Shown here in pieces: positions 35,327 to 44,106 of a stretch of DNA of 64,000 bases. The notes beneath the pieces were generated by a model. It did not search any database, was not told the DNA's origin, and worked only from the letters and a program-made list of their open reading frames with translations. Location of the stretch: contig NZ_AP018664.1 of assembly GCF_003967075.1 (NCBI RefSeq), forward strand, positions 3,870,001 through 3,934,000, given 5' to 3'. The stretch is from Sphingobium amiense (lineage in GTDB: Bacteria > Pseudomonadota > Alphaproteobacteria > Sphingomonadales > Sphingomonadaceae). How positions within the stretch are numbered: the first letter of the stretch is position 1; the number at the start of each line of letters is the position of its first letter. A program made the translations under genes and the position numbers.

Positions 35327-37450
35327 TCAGAGCGAGAAGCGCGCCGTCACCCGGATGTCGCGCCCGGCGAGCGGCGCATAATCCTTGAGGAAGCTTGCAT
35401 GACGGCGCGCTTCCACATCGAAGATGTTGTTGGCCGACAGCATCAGCGTGGTGCGCTCGTTCCCCGGCAGCGGCTTGAAGGAGATCGACGCGTTGACCAT
35501 CGTATAGCCGTCGGTCGGGGTTTCGAAATCGGTCACGCGATCCTGATCGAACACATGCTCGACCTCCGCTCGCGCGGTGAGGCGCGTTCCCTGCGCCTCC
35601 AGCCCGCCCAGCAGGCGCAGCGGCGGGATGCGCGGCGCAGGGCCGTTGCCCTTGATGGTTGCACGGACATAGTCGGCGACGCCGTCGACATTGATCTTCG
35701 TCTCGCCGACCTTTGCCAGCGTGACCGACCCTTCCGCCTCGAATCCGTAATAGCGCGCATCCGCCTGGGAGAAGGCGTAGCAGGGGAAGTCCAGCGCCGC
35801 GCCGCCGTTTACGCCCTGACACACGCTGTCGGTGACGATGCTTTCGTAGATATAGCCGCTGAACCAGTTGTGATAGGCGGCAAGGCTGAAGCTGTAGCCC
35901 TCGCCCGATCCGCGCAGCGTGCCCTCGACGCCCCAGCTCTTTTCCTTGCCGAAGTCGGGATTGCCCAGCTCGAACGCCTGCGTCCCGGCATGATTGCCGC
36001 GCGCGAACAGTTCCTCCGCAGAAGGCGCACGCTCGCTCCGTGACAGGTTGATACCCACGCGCCAGCCCGGCACGATCGTCTGGCTGACGCCCAGAGAGCC
36101 GGAGAACGCGTCGAAGCTGCGGCTGCGGCCGTCGAAGAACAGGCTGTCGTCGGCATCGGCCTTGAGGTCCGTATGCTCATAGCGCGCGCCCGCCTCCAGC
36201 CGCGTCGCGCCGAGGTCGAGCGACTGGAGCGTGAACAGGCCGATCTGGTCGGTCTGGTTCTTCGGCAGGAATTTCTCCTCGCCGATCACCTGGAACCGCC
36301 GCGTGAAGAACTGCGCGCCGAACGCGCCGTCCCAGCCGCCGCGCTTCGACTGGATGAATTCCAGCCGGCTTTCCATCGACTGATTGAGGAATGTGGTGCC
36401 GACCGCGCCGTCCTCCTCGATTTCCTGATGCTGATAATCGGCCCACCCGGCGCGCAGGCGGATGCTGTCGAGGAAACCGCCATTGACCGCCACTTCGCCG
36501 CGCAGGTCGGCACGGTCCTGCTTCATGCGCAGCCGCACCTGTTCCGCCTCTACCCCGGGGTCCAGCGAATAGCGCACCGGCACGCCGTAGAAATTGTCGG
36601 TATGCGCAAAGGAGATGCCAAGGTTGCCGCCATCGTCGATATAGGCCGCGCCGCCCGCGACTTCCCACACGCGCCCCGCGCTGTTGGGCAATTTGCCGCG
36701 CAGCGTCGCCAGATCGCGGATCTCGGGATCGGCGCTGGCGGCGGCCTGCGCGCGGAGCGCGGGGGTCAGGATATAGCTGCCCGTGTCGAGATTGCCGCTC
36801 TTGGCATAGCTGCCGTCCAGATGGACGACGAATTTTTCCGCCAGCGGCACCTCGATCTCGCCTGCGCCGCTGCGCTCGTTGGCCGCCGAACCGTAATTGC
36901 CCAGCGCGTCGATATGCACCGCCTCGTCGGGCACGCGGCGCGGGATGCGGCTGTCGATCACGTTGACGACCCCGCCGATGGCCGACGACCCGTAGAGCAG
37001 CGCCGAGGGGCCGCGCAGGATTTCGATCCGGTCGGCGGTCAGCGGGTTGATCGCGACGGCATGATCGACCGAGGTGTTCGACACGTCGAAACTGCCGATG
37101 CCATCGGTCAGGATGCGCACCCGCTCCCCCTGAAATCCGCGCAGGATCGGGCGGGAGGCGTTGGGACCGAAGGATGTCGCCGAAACGCCCGGCTGCCGCG
37201 CCAGCGTTTCGCCGATACTGGGGCGCAGGTCGCGGGTCAGTTGCTCGCCCGCCAGCACCGACGTGCCCGACAATATGTCGCCCTGCCGCCGCGGGATCAG
37301 CGCGGTGACGACGATGTCGGCGCGCGGCTGGTCATGATAGGCGCCCTGCGGATCGGCATCGGACGCGGCTTCTTCCGCGTGGGCGACGATGGGGGCGATA
37401 CAGAAAGCGGCGAGTGCGCAACCGGCGCGGAGGGGAAAGCGAAATGACAT
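35327..37450 (-). CDS. TonB-dependent outer-membrane receptor, ZnuD-like
   Basis: This outer-membrane siderophore/metal receptor has 707 residues and a signal peptide (LRAGCALAAFCIAPIVAHA). The plug domain carries TSFGPNASRPILRGFQGERVRILTDGIGSFDVSNTSVDHAVAINPLTADRIEILRGPSALLYGSSAIGGVVNVID, a pattern close to ZnuD-type zinc receptors, and the barrel ends with SFLKDYAPLAGRDIRVTARFSL. ATG 37450 starts the signal peptide; the frame is open further upstream to 37702, which is not coding. Zinc is a guess; heme or other metal complexes are possible. Confidence 0.88.
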   Translation of the reverse strand: MSFRFPLRAGCALAAFCIAPIVAHAEEAASDADPQGAYHDQPRADIVVTALIPRRQGDILSGTSVLAGEQLTRDLRPSIGETLARQPGVSATSFGPNASRPILRGFQGERVRILTDGIGSFDVSNTSVDHAVAINPLTADRIEILRGPSALLYGSSAIGGVVNVIDSRIPRRVPDEAVHIDALGNYGSAANERSGAGEIEVPLAEKFVVHLDGSYAKSGNLDTGSYILTPALRAQAAASADPEIRDLATLRGKLPNSAGRVWEVAGGAAYIDDGGNLGISFAHTDNFYGVPVRYSLDPGVEAEQVRLRMKQDRADLRGEVAVNGGFLDSIRLRAGWADYQHQEIEEDGAVGTTFLNQSMESRLEFIQSKRGGWDGAFGAQFFTRRFQVIGEEKFLPKNQTDQIGLFTLQSLDLGATRLEAGARYEHTDLKADADDSLFFDGRSRSFDAFSGSLGVSQTIVPGWRVGINLSRSERAPSAEELFARGNHAGTQAFELGNPDFGKEKSWGVEGTLRGSGEGYSFSLAAYHNWFSGYIYESIVTDSVCQGVNGGAALDFPCYAFSQADARYYGFEAEGSVTLAKVGETKINVDGVADYVRATIKGNGPAPRIPPLRLLGGLEAQGTRLTARAEVEHVFDQDRVTDFETPTDGYTMVNASISFKPLPGNERTTLMLSANNIFDVEARRHASFLKDYAPLAGRDIRVTARFSL

Positions 37451-37749
37451 GAACGACGACCACCCTTCTGGTTTCTTGATATGAGACCCTGTATCAGGAT
37501 GATATATTGTTACAAGAGGCGTTCGTCGCATTTCTGCTGCGGCGCAACCTGTAGGACGCGCCTGTCCTACCTCCCGCCTTTCAGATAACGAACAGGGGAC
37601 ATCGCACCGCCAGGGCGGACGCCCTTGAAGGACATTATATTTCCCGAATAGGATAGAAAATGCGCGAACGAGCGGGAAATATGCGAAGTTAAGCGCCCGC
37701 AATCCTATTTTCGCGGACTGCCGGGGGGCGGCTGGATATAGGGTGAAGC
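37451..37749. other. Intergenic region before the TonB receptor, with inverted repeats
   Basis: About 300 bp with no gene. ATATTTCCCG (37637-37646) and CGGGAAATAT (37673-37682) form a perfect 10-bp inverted repeat, and the second arm lies within the 24-bp motif shared with 21991-22014. An AT-rich stretch TGTAACAATATATCAT (minus strand, near 37500) lies upstream of the receptor gene and could be a metal-regulator site. Confidence 0.5.
37672..37695. repeat. 24-bp interspersed motif, copy 2
   Basis: The core GGGAAATATGCGAAG matches the copy at 21991-22014, with one mismatch over 24 bp. Its left part is one arm of the inverted repeat 37637-37682. Intergenic; function unknown. Confidence 0.55.
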
Positions 37750-37823
37750 TGGAGCGGGTAGCGGGGATCGAACCCGCATCACAAGCTTGGAAGGCTAGTG
37801 CTCTACCATTGAGCTATACCCGC
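37750..37823 (-). tRNA. tRNA-Gly (anticodon TCC)
   Basis: The complement folds as a cloverleaf beginning GCGGGTATAGCTCAATGG and ending with encoded CCA. The T arm reads GGGTTCGATCCC and the anticodon TCC (37789-37791) reads GGA/GGG glycine codons. The acceptor stem GCGGGTA pairs with TACCCGC. Confidence 0.97.
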
Positions 37824-37962
37824 TAACCCGAGCGCCTTCGCCCGTTCATCCGGCGGATGGTACAGGCTGTTTCGGGCGCTCGTTCCAATGCGGTCCGCCA
37901 ATGCCACCGCAAAGGTCGCATCGTCAACCCATGCCCGCCGAATTGTTATCGGCGCGGCGCGA

Positions 37963-38940
37963 TCATGCCGGCGCGCGCATGTCCGCCAGCCCGTCGGCCC
38001 AGTTCGTGACCGGGTGATAGCCCAGTTCCTCGCTCGCCCTCCGGTTCGACACCGTGAAATCATATCCCACCAGCCGCAGCATCTGCCGCGTCAGCGGCGG
38101 TTCGCCCGCTCGCCGGAAAGTCCGCCACACAAACTCCATCACCGTCGCCATCCGCCACGCCATGCCGATCGGCGCGCTGGCGGCGTCGATCGTCACGCCC
38201 CGCGTGGCAAGGAGGCCGGTGAGCACCGCGCGCATCGACTGGTCCCTGCCGTCCGACACGAAATAGGCGCGCCCGCCCGGTGACTTTTCAGCGGCCAGAA
38301 TGGCGCACGCGCACACATTGTCGACATGGGCCGTCGACATCATCTGCTCGCCGCCCGCCGGCCATCTGAACCGGCCTTCCGCGACATTCGCGACGATATT
38401 GTCCAGCATATGCATGCCCCGGCCCCAGATCATCGGCGGCATGATGACGGCGGTCCGAACGCCCGCAGTCCCGTTCGCGTCCAGCACCAGTTGCTGCGCG
38501 CGCGCCTTGGTCGAAAGATAGGGCGCCCATGACGGATAAGCGAGCGGCGCATCCTCGGTGACGTCCCGCATCGGCTTTCCGTCCCCCATGACGACACCCG
38601 CCGCGCTGATATAGACGAAACGCGCCACGCCTTCGGCCTGCGCGGCCGCCAGCATATTGGCCGTTCCCGCGATATTGACGCGCTCGAAGTCGGCGGGCGC
38701 GGCCCACATGGTGAACAGCGCGGCCGCATGGAAAACGGCGTCGACGCCTGCCATTCCCTGCCGGAGGGTCGCAGGATCGTCGAGGTCGCCGCGAACCGGC
38801 TCCGCGCCGATCTGCCGCAGTGCCTCCGCATCGCCCGCCGAACGATGCAGCGCCCGCACGGTCCAGCCCCGGTCGATCAGGTTCCGGACAAGGTGGCGGC
38901 CCAGCAGGCCGGTGGCCCCGGTGACGAATGCGGTTTTCAT
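37963..38940 (-). CDS. NAD(P)-dependent epimerase/dehydratase (extended SDR)
   Basis: This is a 325-residue extended short-chain dehydrogenase-like protein. It begins with the Rossmann glycine motif VTGATGLLGRHLV, has VFHAAALFTMW and the catalytic-type YLSTKARAQ (YxxxK), and continues to a substrate domain. The ATG at 38940 is preferred, with GGAG nine bases upstream; ATG 38949 is too close to that site. It diverges from a tetR gene over a clear palindrome, so it is likely its target. The substrate is unknown; steroid-dehydrogenase-like or sugar-nucleotide roles are both possible. Confidence 0.85.
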   Translation of the reverse strand: MKTAFVTGATGLLGRHLVRNLIDRGWTVRALHRSAGDAEALRQIGAEPVRGDLDDPATLRQGMAGVDAVFHAAALFTMWAAPADFERVNIAGTANMLAAAQAEGVARFVYISAAGVVMGDGKPMRDVTEDAPLAYPSWAPYLSTKARAQQLVLDANGTAGVRTAVIMPPMIWGRGMHMLDNIVANVAEGRFRWPAGGEQMMSTAHVDNVCACAILAAEKSPGGRAYFVSDGRDQSMRAVLTGLLATRGVTIDAASAPIGMAWRMATVMEFVWRTFRRAGEPPLTRQMLRLVGYDFTVSNRRASEELGYHPVTNWADGLADMRAPA

Positions 38941-38986
38941 ATCTGCCATCTCCAGTGAGTCGGCCGGGGATAGCGTTAGTTCCTAC

Positions 38987-39014
38987 AAGTTACAATATCG
39001 GTTATATGTAACTT
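38987..39014. promoter_or_regulatory. TetR operator between divergent SDR and tetR genes
   Basis: AAGTTACA (38987-38994), a 12-bp spacer, TGTAACTT (39007-39014): perfect 8-bp inverted arms, centred between the epimerase (38940, minus) and the tetR gene (39055, plus). Confidence 0.8.
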
Positions 39015-39054
39015 CCTTGTTGCTGTCCTGCCGATTGCGGTGCATATCGCCCTC

Positions 39055-39708
39055 ATGCCCGCGCCATCCGACCAGCCCCTTTCCGCCATCACCGTGCTGG
39101 AAACCGCCAAGCGGCAGGTGCGCCGTTTCGGCGAGGGAAAGACCAACGTCGTGGACATCGCCCGCGCCATGGGCGTCAGCCATGCGGCGCTCTATCGCTT
39201 CTACCCCTCCAAGAGCGCGATCATGGACGCGATCGTTCAGGAAGCGATGGAGGACGAAGCGCGGCTTGCCGCCAGACATGTGGAGACGGACGGTCCCGCC
39301 GCCGAAAAGCTGATGGCGATGCTGCTCGACCTGCATCGCCGCAAGCGCGAGCGGTTCGAAGGCGATCAGGAAATTCACAATCTCTACCGCCGCATCGTCG
39401 TGGAGCGGCCCGACATGATCGCCGCCTATGCGGATCGCATCACGGCGCTGATCGCGCGCCTCATTGAAAAGGCGGTCCAGCGCGGGGAATGGAAGATCGA
39501 CGATGTGGATCGCGCGGCGGGCGTCGTTCGCGATGCCGGGATGGTCTATGTCCATCCCGCGTTCGTGGCGCAGCTCGTCGCTGCCGGAGCGCCGATCGAG
39601 GAGATGCTGCGCGCGACCGTGGCCACGCTGGCGCGCGCGTTCGAGGCGGGCATCCGCTACGGCGACGGCGAGAGGGTCGAAGGCGCCCCCGCTCGGGAAC
39701 CGGGCTGA
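39055..39708 (+). CDS. TetR/AcrR family transcriptional regulator
   Basis: This 217-residue repressor-like protein has an N-terminal TetR helix-turn-helix (TNVVDIARAMGVSHAALYRFYPSKSAIMDAIV, about residues 28-60) and a C-terminal helical ligand domain. ATG 39055 is chosen; a GTG at 39040 would add five residues. It diverges from the epimerase across a perfect 8-bp inverted repeat and is followed after one base by a metallo-hydrolase gene. Confidence 0.9.
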   Translation: MPAPSDQPLSAITVLETAKRQVRRFGEGKTNVVDIARAMGVSHAALYRFYPSKSAIMDAIVQEAMEDEARLAARHVETDGPAAEKLMAMLLDLHRRKRERFEGDQEIHNLYRRIVVERPDMIAAYADRITALIARLIEKAVQRGEWKIDDVDRAAGVVRDAGMVYVHPAFVAQLVAAGAPIEEMLRATVATLARAFEAGIRYGDGERVEGAPAREPG

Positions 39709-39709
39709 G

Positions 39710-40693
39710 GTGCCGCGTTCGAACCCTTATTATCAAGGCCCGGCGAGCGATCATTTCGACGGCGTCCGTTTCTTCAATCCGGGGGAACCCGATACCGACA
39801 GAGGCCTGCTCGACATCCTCCGCTGGCAATGGAGCTCGCCCCGATCCTCCTGGCCGGATGCCGTCCCGGTCCGACAGGTCCGGCCGGAAGAGCGCAGCGA
39901 ACGGCTTGTCGTCACGATGGTCGGCCATGCCACGCTGCTCATTCAGGTGGCCGGGCTGAACCTGCTGACCGATCCCGTCTGGTCGGATCGCGCCAGTCCG
40001 CTCTCCTTCGCCGGGCCGAAGCGGATCGCCCGGCCGGGCGTCGCTCTGCACGATCTTCCGCCGGTCGACGCGATCCTTCTGTCCCACAATCATTATGACC
40101 ATCTCGACCTGGCGACGCTCCGCGCTCTGGAGGCAGGGCATGCGCCACTGGTCATCACTCCGCTCGGGAACGACGCCAGCATAAGGCGGCATGTGCCGGA
40201 CGAACGCATCAGAACCGGCGACTGGGGGGACGTCATCCCTGTGGGACCGGCCTGCGATGTTCATATCGTTCCGGCAAACCACTGGTCGTCCCGTGGCCCC
40301 GGCGACCGCCGCATGGCGCTGTGGGGCGGTTTCATGATCCGCGCGGCCGGAAAGCTCATCTATTTCGCAGGCGACACCGGTTATGGCACCGGGCGCATCT
40401 TCCGCGACATGCGCCGGAAGTTCGGACCGGCCGATCTCGCTCTATTGCCCATCGGAGCCTATGACCCGCGCTGGTTCATGGCGGCCCAGCATGTGAATCC
40501 TGAAGAAGCCATCCAGATCATGTGCGACCTCGACGCAAAGGCCGCGATCGGCATGCACTGGGGCGTCTTCAGGATGACCGATGAAGCGTGGGACGATCCG
40601 GCCACGCGATTGGCCGCCGGGCTGACGGAAAAGGGCATCGACCCGTCCCGCTTCCCCGCGATGCTACCGGGCGACGTCTTTCGCGCGGACTGA
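39710..40693 (+). CDS. MBL-fold metallo-hydrolase (NAPE-PLD/UlaG-like)
   Basis: This 327-residue protein starts at GTG 39710, one base after the tetR TGA, so its translation is probably coupled. It begins with NPYYQGPASDHFDGVRFFNP, typical of NAPE-PLD-type proteins. Metal ligands lie in SHNHYDHLD (HxHxDH), PANHWSSRG, FAGDTGYG and GMHWG. Family members cleave phospholipid-like, lactone or phosphodiester bonds, and the substrate is not evident. It ends with AMLPGDVFRAD. Confidence 0.85.
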   Translation: MPRSNPYYQGPASDHFDGVRFFNPGEPDTDRGLLDILRWQWSSPRSSWPDAVPVRQVRPEERSERLVVTMVGHATLLIQVAGLNLLTDPVWSDRASPLSFAGPKRIARPGVALHDLPPVDAILLSHNHYDHLDLATLRALEAGHAPLVITPLGNDASIRRHVPDERIRTGDWGDVIPVGPACDVHIVPANHWSSRGPGDRRMALWGGFMIRAAGKLIYFAGDTGYGTGRIFRDMRRKFGPADLALLPIGAYDPRWFMAAQHVNPEEAIQIMCDLDAKAAIGMHWGVFRMTDEAWDDPATRLAAGLTEKGIDPSRFPAMLPGDVFRAD

Positions 40694-41015
40694 CCGCCCG
40701 TCTGCGCCATCCTTCCCCGATCCCGCTATCGAGATAGAGCTGGCGCGCCATGACCGGCGAAGGCGCGGCACGTCGCCAGAGGGATGCCCGCTTCCATGCC
40801 CGGCGTCATTCACGCCGTCGATAATCAACATTCTCGATAATGGTGCTGCCTTGATGGGGCGCTGATCCTACTATGTTTTCGGCCCCGGTAGCGGCCGGAA
40901 TTGTCAGCCTGCCATGCATCCCGAAGCGTTCGCGCAACGCAGGGCGGCACGTTCCCACAAAGACGATAGCGGCCTACCCGGTTCATATTCTTTAAAAATC
41001 TAGGAGAAGATAGCG
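40694..41015. other. Intergenic region upstream of the aldehyde dehydrogenase gene
   Basis: About 320 bp with no supportable gene. It contains an AT-rich stretch near its end (TTCATATTCTTTAAAAATC) and an AGGAGA ribosome-binding site for the GTG start at 41016. No repeat or terminator is clear. Confidence 0.6.
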
Positions 41016-42533
41016 GTGGACCTGGCATTTGCAGAGTTGGCGACGCAGCCCGATTATTCGCCGGAAACGCGGGCGGCGATTGCGCGCGCGCCCCGGATCT
41101 TCATCAACGGACGGTGGATCGAGTCCACGGGCGACCAGACCATCGACATCTGGGACCCTTCGACCGGACAGATTATCGGCGCTCAGGTCGACGCCACACA
41201 GGTGGATATAGATCGCGCTGTTCGCGCGGCGCGCACCGCATTCGACGATGGCCGCTGGAGCAACCTCGCTCCGGCAGCGCGCGAGCGCATTCTGCTGCGG
41301 CTCGCCGACATTATCGAAGCGCATGCGGAGGAGCTGGCGGAGCTGGAGTCGGTCGACAACGGTAAGCCGCTCACCTTCTCCCGCAACATGGATCTGCCTT
41401 CGGGCCTCGGCTATCTACGGCAGATGGCGGGCTGGGCGTCCCGCGCGGGCGGCGACTGCATCAATCCGGCGCTGCATCCCGGCGGGCTTTTCCACGCCTA
41501 TGTGCGCCGCGAACCCATCGGGGTGGTCGGCCAGATCGTGCCGTGGAACTTCCCCTTCATCATGGCCATGATGAAGGTCGCTCCGGCGCTCGCGGCTGGC
41601 TGCACCATCGTGCTGAAGCCTGCCGAGCAGACGCCGCTAACCACCCTGCGGCTGGCGGATTTCCTGTCCGAAGCGGGCCTGCCCGATGGCGTGCTCAACA
41701 TCGTGACCGGGCGCGGCGAGACCGCGGGCGACGCGCTGGTGCGCCATCCGCTTGTCGACAAGATCGCCTTCACCGGCTCGACCAATGTCGGCAAGATCAT
41801 CAACCGGGCGGCGACCGATACGCTCAAGCGGGTGACGCTGGAACTGGGCGGCAAATCGCCCGTCATCATCATGCCCGATGTCGATCCCGCCACCACAGCC
41901 GGTCATGCCGCAGGCGCCATCTTCTTCAACGCCGGTCAGGTATGCGTCGCGGGTTCGCGGATATATGCGCATCGCGACGTGTTCGACGATCTGCTGGAAG
42001 GATTGTCCGCGCAAGCAAAGGGGTGGAATGTCGGAGCGGCCCTCGCTGAGGGGACGCAGATGGGACCGCTCGTTTCCGCCGAGCAGCAGGCGCGGGTCGG
42101 CGGATATATCGAGGCGGGTCGCAAGGCGGGCGCGTCCGTCGTCGCGGGCGGCCATATCGCGGGTCACGGCAATGGATATTTTGTCGAGCCGACCGTGCTG
42201 GCGGACGTTTCGCCCGATATGTCGGTGGTACGGGAAGAGATTTTCGGCCCGGTTGTCGTGGCGCAGCGGTTCGACGATCTCGATCAGGTCATCGCAGCGG
42301 CGAACGACACCGAACTCGGGCTGGCGGCGAGCATCTGGACGAAGGATGTGTCCGCCATGCACAGGCTCGCCGCCCGCGTCAAAGCCGGGATCGTCTGGGG
42401 CAACTGCCATGGCGTGATCGACCCGGCCCTTCCCTTCGGCGGGTTCAAACAGTCGGGGCTGGGCCGCGAAGGCGGTCGCTCCGGCTTCGACGCCTATACC
42501 GAGGAAAAGACCGTCATCGTGAAGCTGGGCTGA
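41016..42533 (+). CDS. Aldehyde dehydrogenase family protein (phenylacetaldehyde/betaine-aldehyde type)
   Basis: This 505-residue NAD(P)+-linked aldehyde dehydrogenase shows PWNFPFIMAMMKVAPALAAGC, the catalytic Glu in TLELGGKSPVII and the catalytic Cys310 in FFNAGQVCVAGSR. It ends with SGFDAYTEEKTVIVKLG. The start is GTG 41016, with AGGAGA eight bases upstream. It is the first plus-strand gene of the catabolic-looking region and converges on a marR gene across a long perfect hairpin. The substrate aldehyde cannot be read from sequence. Confidence 0.9.
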   Translation: MDLAFAELATQPDYSPETRAAIARAPRIFINGRWIESTGDQTIDIWDPSTGQIIGAQVDATQVDIDRAVRAARTAFDDGRWSNLAPAARERILLRLADIIEAHAEELAELESVDNGKPLTFSRNMDLPSGLGYLRQMAGWASRAGGDCINPALHPGGLFHAYVRREPIGVVGQIVPWNFPFIMAMMKVAPALAAGCTIVLKPAEQTPLTTLRLADFLSEAGLPDGVLNIVTGRGETAGDALVRHPLVDKIAFTGSTNVGKIINRAATDTLKRVTLELGGKSPVIIMPDVDPATTAGHAAGAIFFNAGQVCVAGSRIYAHRDVFDDLLEGLSAQAKGWNVGAALAEGTQMGPLVSAEQQARVGGYIEAGRKAGASVVAGGHIAGHGNGYFVEPTVLADVSPDMSVVREEIFGPVVVAQRFDDLDQVIAAANDTELGLAASIWTKDVSAMHRLAARVKAGIVWGNCHGVIDPALPFGGFKQSGLGREGGRSGFDAYTEEKTVIVKLG

Positions 42534-42538
42534 TCCAG

Positions 42539-42584
42539 GGCATGTGCCGCGGACAGATACCTGCTTCGCCCCGCGGCACATGCC
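42539..42584. terminator. Bidirectional hairpin between aldehyde dehydrogenase and marR
   Basis: Perfect 14-bp arms GGCATGTGCCGCGG (42539-42552) and its complement (42571-42584) enclose an 18-base loop between convergent genes. It probably terminates both, though T tracts are short. Confidence 0.7.
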
Positions 42585-42600
42585 TGTTCTGGCAGGGGGA

Positions 42601-43116
42601 TCAGATCGGCGTATCGGTCAGGCTGACTCCCGCCGTATCAATGCCTGCGTCAGTCAGCCGCGCATTCATGCGCCGCAGCATTTCCGCCAGCGCCGCCGTT
42701 TCCTCGGGGTCGAATATCTCGAACAGCGTGGCCACATTCGCACGATGGGGACCGATCAGGCGCTTCGCCACTGCAGTCCCTTCCGGGGTGATCTCGACCA
42801 CGGTGGCACGGCGATCCTTGGGATCGCTCGCCCGCCGCACCATGGCTTCCTTTTCGAGGCCATCGACCAGCACGGTGATGGTCCGTGACGAAACGCCGAG
42901 CCGGTCGGCAAGGTCGCTCATGATCATCTTCTCGCCCTGCGTCATCAGCAGGCCCAGCAGCGAGAGCCGGGGCGCAGTGACGGCATCGCCCGGCCGGCTG
43001 GGGATGCAGAGCCGGACGAATCGCGAATAGGCCGAGCCGAATTTGGTGAAAAGATCGACCAGTTCGAGATGATGGTCGGCAGGCGGGGTGCTCGCCCGGA
43101 CGGACTTGCGAAACAT
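42601..43116 (-). CDS. MarR family transcriptional regulator
   Basis: This 171-residue winged-helix protein shows the MarR HTH and wing (MIMSDLADRLGVSSRTITVLVDGLEKEAMVRRASDPKDRRATVVEIT). ATG 43116 is preferred; the frame extends upstream to 43269, but a GGAG site sits nine bases before this ATG. It diverges from an SDR gene and may control the plus-strand cluster in response to an aromatic ligand. Confidence 0.88.
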   Translation of the reverse strand: MFRKSVRASTPPADHHLELVDLFTKFGSAYSRFVRLCIPSRPGDAVTAPRLSLLGLLMTQGEKMIMSDLADRLGVSSRTITVLVDGLEKEAMVRRASDPKDRRATVVEITPEGTAVAKRLIGPHRANVATLFEIFDPEETAALAEMLRRMNARLTDAGIDTAGVSLTDTPI

Positions 43117-43231
43117 TGGTAACACTCCGGATATTGACAAGTGTGAATAAATAAGCTGACAGTGTTTCTCGTAGTGGACGTGATTCCGAACGACAAGTCC
43201 ACATAGCAATCTTTGGAACGAGAGGCCTGCA

Positions 43232-44104
43232 ATGCGGACGGTTGTGATTTCCGGAGTGTCGAGCGGCATCGGCCGGGCAGCGACCGCCGCACTCGTCGAA
43301 AAGGGCTTTTTCGTATTCGGCTCCGTTCGGCGGGAAGAGGATGCCGCTTCCCTCGTCGCGGCCTATCCCGACCATTTCCGGCCGCTGATATTCGATGTGA
43401 CCGATGAGGCGGCGATCGCCGCCAATGCGGAAATCGTCTCGGCGGCAATCGGGAACGACTATCTCGCCGGGCTGGTCAACAATGCGGGCATCGGCGTGTC
43501 CGGCCCGATGCTGCTGCAACCTATGTCGGAGATCCGCAAGACGTTCGACGTCAACCTCTTCGCGCCCATTGCTATGGTCAGGCAGTTCGCTGGCATGCTG
43601 GGCGCAGATCGCGGCCGCAGCGGCGCGAAGGGGCGGGTCGTCAACATCACGTCGGTCGCAGGCCGTATGGCCGGTCCCTTCCTCGGCGCCTATTGCGGAT
43701 CGAAGCATGCGCTGGAGGCTGTGTCGGACAGCATGCGCCGCGAACTGATGCTCTACGGCATCGATGTCGTCGTGATCGGTCCCGGCGGCGTCGACACCGC
43801 CATCGCCCACAAGGGCGAAGCGCAGATGGGGCCGTATGACGACACCGATTTCGGAAAGGCCATCCGTGCCGCCGACGGGGATCTGATCGGCAAGATCCGC
43901 GCGGGCCACAAGCCCGAAACCATCGGGCGCGCGATAGCGGATGCACTGACCCTTCCCGCGCCCAAGGCGCGATACGCCCTGGTCAAGAACAGGATACGGG
44001 ACTGGACCATCCCGCTCTCGCTTCCAAAGCGCACCGTCGATCGCCTTCTGGCGAAGCAATACGGCCTCCGGCCCAGCGATCTTCCATCTTCTGAGAGGAA
44101 CTGA
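43232..44104 (+). CDS. SDR family oxidoreductase
   Basis: This 290-residue classical short-chain dehydrogenase has the cofactor motif SGVSSGIGRA (TGxxxGIG type), the NNAG block VNNAGIGVSG, catalytic Ser in ITSVAGRMAG and YCGSK (YxxxK). The C-terminal extension (KPETIGRAIADALTLPAPKARY) resembles retinol/steroid-type members. It diverges from marR and is followed two bases later by the amidohydrolase gene, so both are likely one operon. Confidence 0.88.
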   Translation: MRTVVISGVSSGIGRAATAALVEKGFFVFGSVRREEDAASLVAAYPDHFRPLIFDVTDEAAIAANAEIVSAAIGNDYLAGLVNNAGIGVSGPMLLQPMSEIRKTFDVNLFAPIAMVRQFAGMLGADRGRSGAKGRVVNITSVAGRMAGPFLGAYCGSKHALEAVSDSMRRELMLYGIDVVVIGPGGVDTAIAHKGEAQMGPYDDTDFGKAIRAADGDLIGKIRAGHKPETIGRAIADALTLPAPKARYALVKNRIRDWTIPLSLPKRTVDRLLAKQYGLRPSDLPSSERN

Positions 44105-44106
44105 AC

